Origin: 2-02-FULL-45-10 sp964478235
Lineage (GTDB): Bacteria; Patescibacteriota; Patescibacteriia; Magasanikbacterales; GWA2-37-8
NCBI GenBank assembly: GCA_964478235.1
Contig: CAYZGX010000014.1
Coordinates: 1-14,078, forward strand
Direction of reading: 5' to 3'
Length of the DNA stretch: 14,078 bases
Position 1 is the first letter of the stretch; each line of letters opens with the position of its first letter. The notes below the pieces were generated by a model. That model had not been told where the DNA came from and searched no databases. It saw only the letters and a program-made list of their open reading frames with translations. Both the position numbers and the translations under genes were made by a program. Shown piece after piece: positions 13,378 through 14,078 of the stretch.

Positions 13378-13938
13378 TTATTTTTCAGTTTCTCCATTTT
13401 CATCAGTGTTTTCAACGTAGGCATATTGATCGCTCGACATACCCATGAAACTCACCTGATTACCACCATGCTGGTAGATAAAGTAGAACACGATGTTACC
13501 TTTTTCTGCTACGACACCACCATAGGCTTCATCTTCACTACCTGATGTTTGTGGTGCTTCACCATCAAGAATGTCATAGCCGGCACTCTTGAACGCTCGT
13601 TCAACAGCTGGCTGCTGACTAGCATCGGCTTTTTTAGGCAAGGTATAGATAACATCTACACCGCCCTTTACGATAAAATCGTTAGTGGCCTGACCACTGA
13701 GCTTGATACCGCTACCAAAAATATCTGTAGCGATTTTTTTCGCATCACTAATTGCTTTTTGACGATCTGAAGAAGAAAGCGCTGCATCTTTGTCGCCTGT
13801 GCCGCGAAGTTCTTTTTGTACTGATTTCACTGTGTCGCCAAGCGATGCGCTCTCGCCTTCACTGCTCGACATACATCCTGCCCCAGCAAGAAGTAAGAAA
13901 CCAACCAACGAAACCACTGCCAACTGTTTTTTGACCAT
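13378..13938 (-). CDS. Putative lipoprotein of unknown function
   Basis: This 186-aa protein opens with a basic start (MVKKQ), a hydrophobic core and LLLAGAGC, making Cys22 the likely lipidated residue. The lipobox is slightly atypical, with Gly rather than Leu/Val/Ile at the third position before Cys. Next comes a low-complexity Ser/Glu linker, then a predicted helix (SSSDRQKAISDAKKIATDIF, 55-74). A mixed domain follows with FIVKGGVDVIYTLPKK, FKSAGYDIL and an IVFYFIYQHGGNQVSFMGM strand region near the end. The C-terminus is acidic. I do not recognise the family. The pattern is that of an extracytoplasmic small-domain lipoprotein anchored to the membrane. It has its own promoter candidate and a terminator, so it is a single-gene unit. 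Confidence 0.8.
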   Translation of the reverse strand: MVKKQLAVVSLVGFLLLAGAGCMSSSEGESASLGDTVKSVQKELRGTGDKDAALSSSDRQKAISDAKKIATDIFGSGIKLSGQATNDFIVKGGVDVIYTLPKKADASQQPAVERAFKSAGYDILDGEAPQTSGSEDEAYGGVVAEKGNIVFYFIYQHGGNQVSFMGMSSDQYAYVENTDENGETEK

Positions 13939-13964
13939 ACAAATGGGTTAATAATAGTAGGAGT

Positions 13965-13993
13965 ACTATAGCGTATCTAGGGTTTTTTGTATA
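13965..13993 (-). promoter_or_regulatory. Candidate promoter of the lipoprotein gene
   Basis: On the minus strand TATACA (plus 13988-13993), a 17-base spacer and TATAGT (plus 13965-13970) precede the gene. The -10 is good and the -35 is weak. The leader would be about 20 bases with no Shine-Dalgarno. Confidence 0.5.
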
Positions 13994-14009
13994 TTTTCTT
14001 GTCCCCAGC

Positions 14010-14078
14010 TTAAGCAACTGCTTTAATCGTGTACGAAACTTCTTTGCTTGCGAGCTTGACCGTCACCGTCTCCCCCAC
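14010..14078 (-). CDS. C-terminal end of a probable GreA-like elongation factor (partial)
   Basis: The last 69 bases read on the minus strand encode 22 residues ending in a TAA at 14010: GETVTVKLASKEVSYTIKAV plus a final Ala, after a leading Val. This resembles the C-terminal strand of GreA/GreB transcript cleavage factors (KVGDxVxV...YxIxxV). The rest of the gene lies beyond the window, so the call rests on a very short match. No hairpin terminator separates it from the lipoprotein promoter. Confidence 0.45.
   Translation of the reverse strand: MGETVTVKLASKEVSYTIKAVA

Noticed and set aside
1..14078. tRNA, rRNA, transposon, phage or defence genes
   Set aside because: No cloverleaf, rRNA segment, transposase, integrase or recognisable defence protein was found by reading both strands. 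The intergenic gaps are short and accounted for by promoters and terminators.

Overview
The window looks like a chromosomal segment of a Candidate Phyla Radiation bacterium (Patescibacteria, probably a Parcubacteria/Paceibacteria-type lineage). This is inferred from content, since there is no rRNA marker. The signs are compact genes with overlapping starts, few Shine-Dalgarno sequences, a very large Ser/Thr/Gly-rich secreted protein ending in two peptidoglycan-binding domains, a D-lactate dehydrogenase-type enzyme, and several small proteins of kinds I associate with these genomes (a two-helix membrane protein, a stand-alone C39-like domain protein, a PhnA C-terminal domain).

Layout. Positions 1-860 hold a small membrane protein and a DUF1428 (YbaA-like) protein, bracketed by two hairpin terminators. 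Positions 860-1267 are a divergent regulatory region with a small minus-strand ORF (56 aa, strong Shine-Dalgarno), an 11-bp perfect inverted repeat and two back-to-back promoter candidates. Positions 1268-6901 are a tightly packed seven-gene operon: CruF-type hydratase, CrtI, CrtB, a GGPP synthase, a LyeJ/CrtEb-type UbiA prenyltransferase, then a YdeI/OmdA-like small protein and a C39-like protein. Positions 6965-7703 hold a DUF2231 membrane protein and a PhnA-domain protein, with their own promoter candidate and ending at a strong bidirectional terminator. A giant secreted, cell-wall-binding protein runs on the minus strand (7784-11959). Divergent from it, a 59-aa basic protein and a D-2-hydroxyacid dehydrogenase form a two-gene unit (12114-13305). 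A minus-strand lipoprotein (13378-13938) and the last 22 codons of a probable GreA-like gene close the window.

How the genes work together. The first five operon genes form a coherent acyclic C50 carotenoid pathway of the bacterioruberin type. GGPP synthase makes C20 diphosphate, CrtB joins two into phytoene, and CrtI desaturates this towards lycopene. The UbiA-family elongase then adds C5 units at the ends, and the CruF-type hydratase hydroxylates the ends. No cyclase, second desaturase (CrtD), rhodopsin or carotenoid cleavage enzyme is visible. The likely role is therefore a membrane-spanning antioxidant or membrane-stiffening pigment rather than retinal supply. A near-complete C50 carotenoid operon in an otherwise reduced CPR-like genome is the most striking content of the window. 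Function and product structure are inferred from motifs and gene order only.
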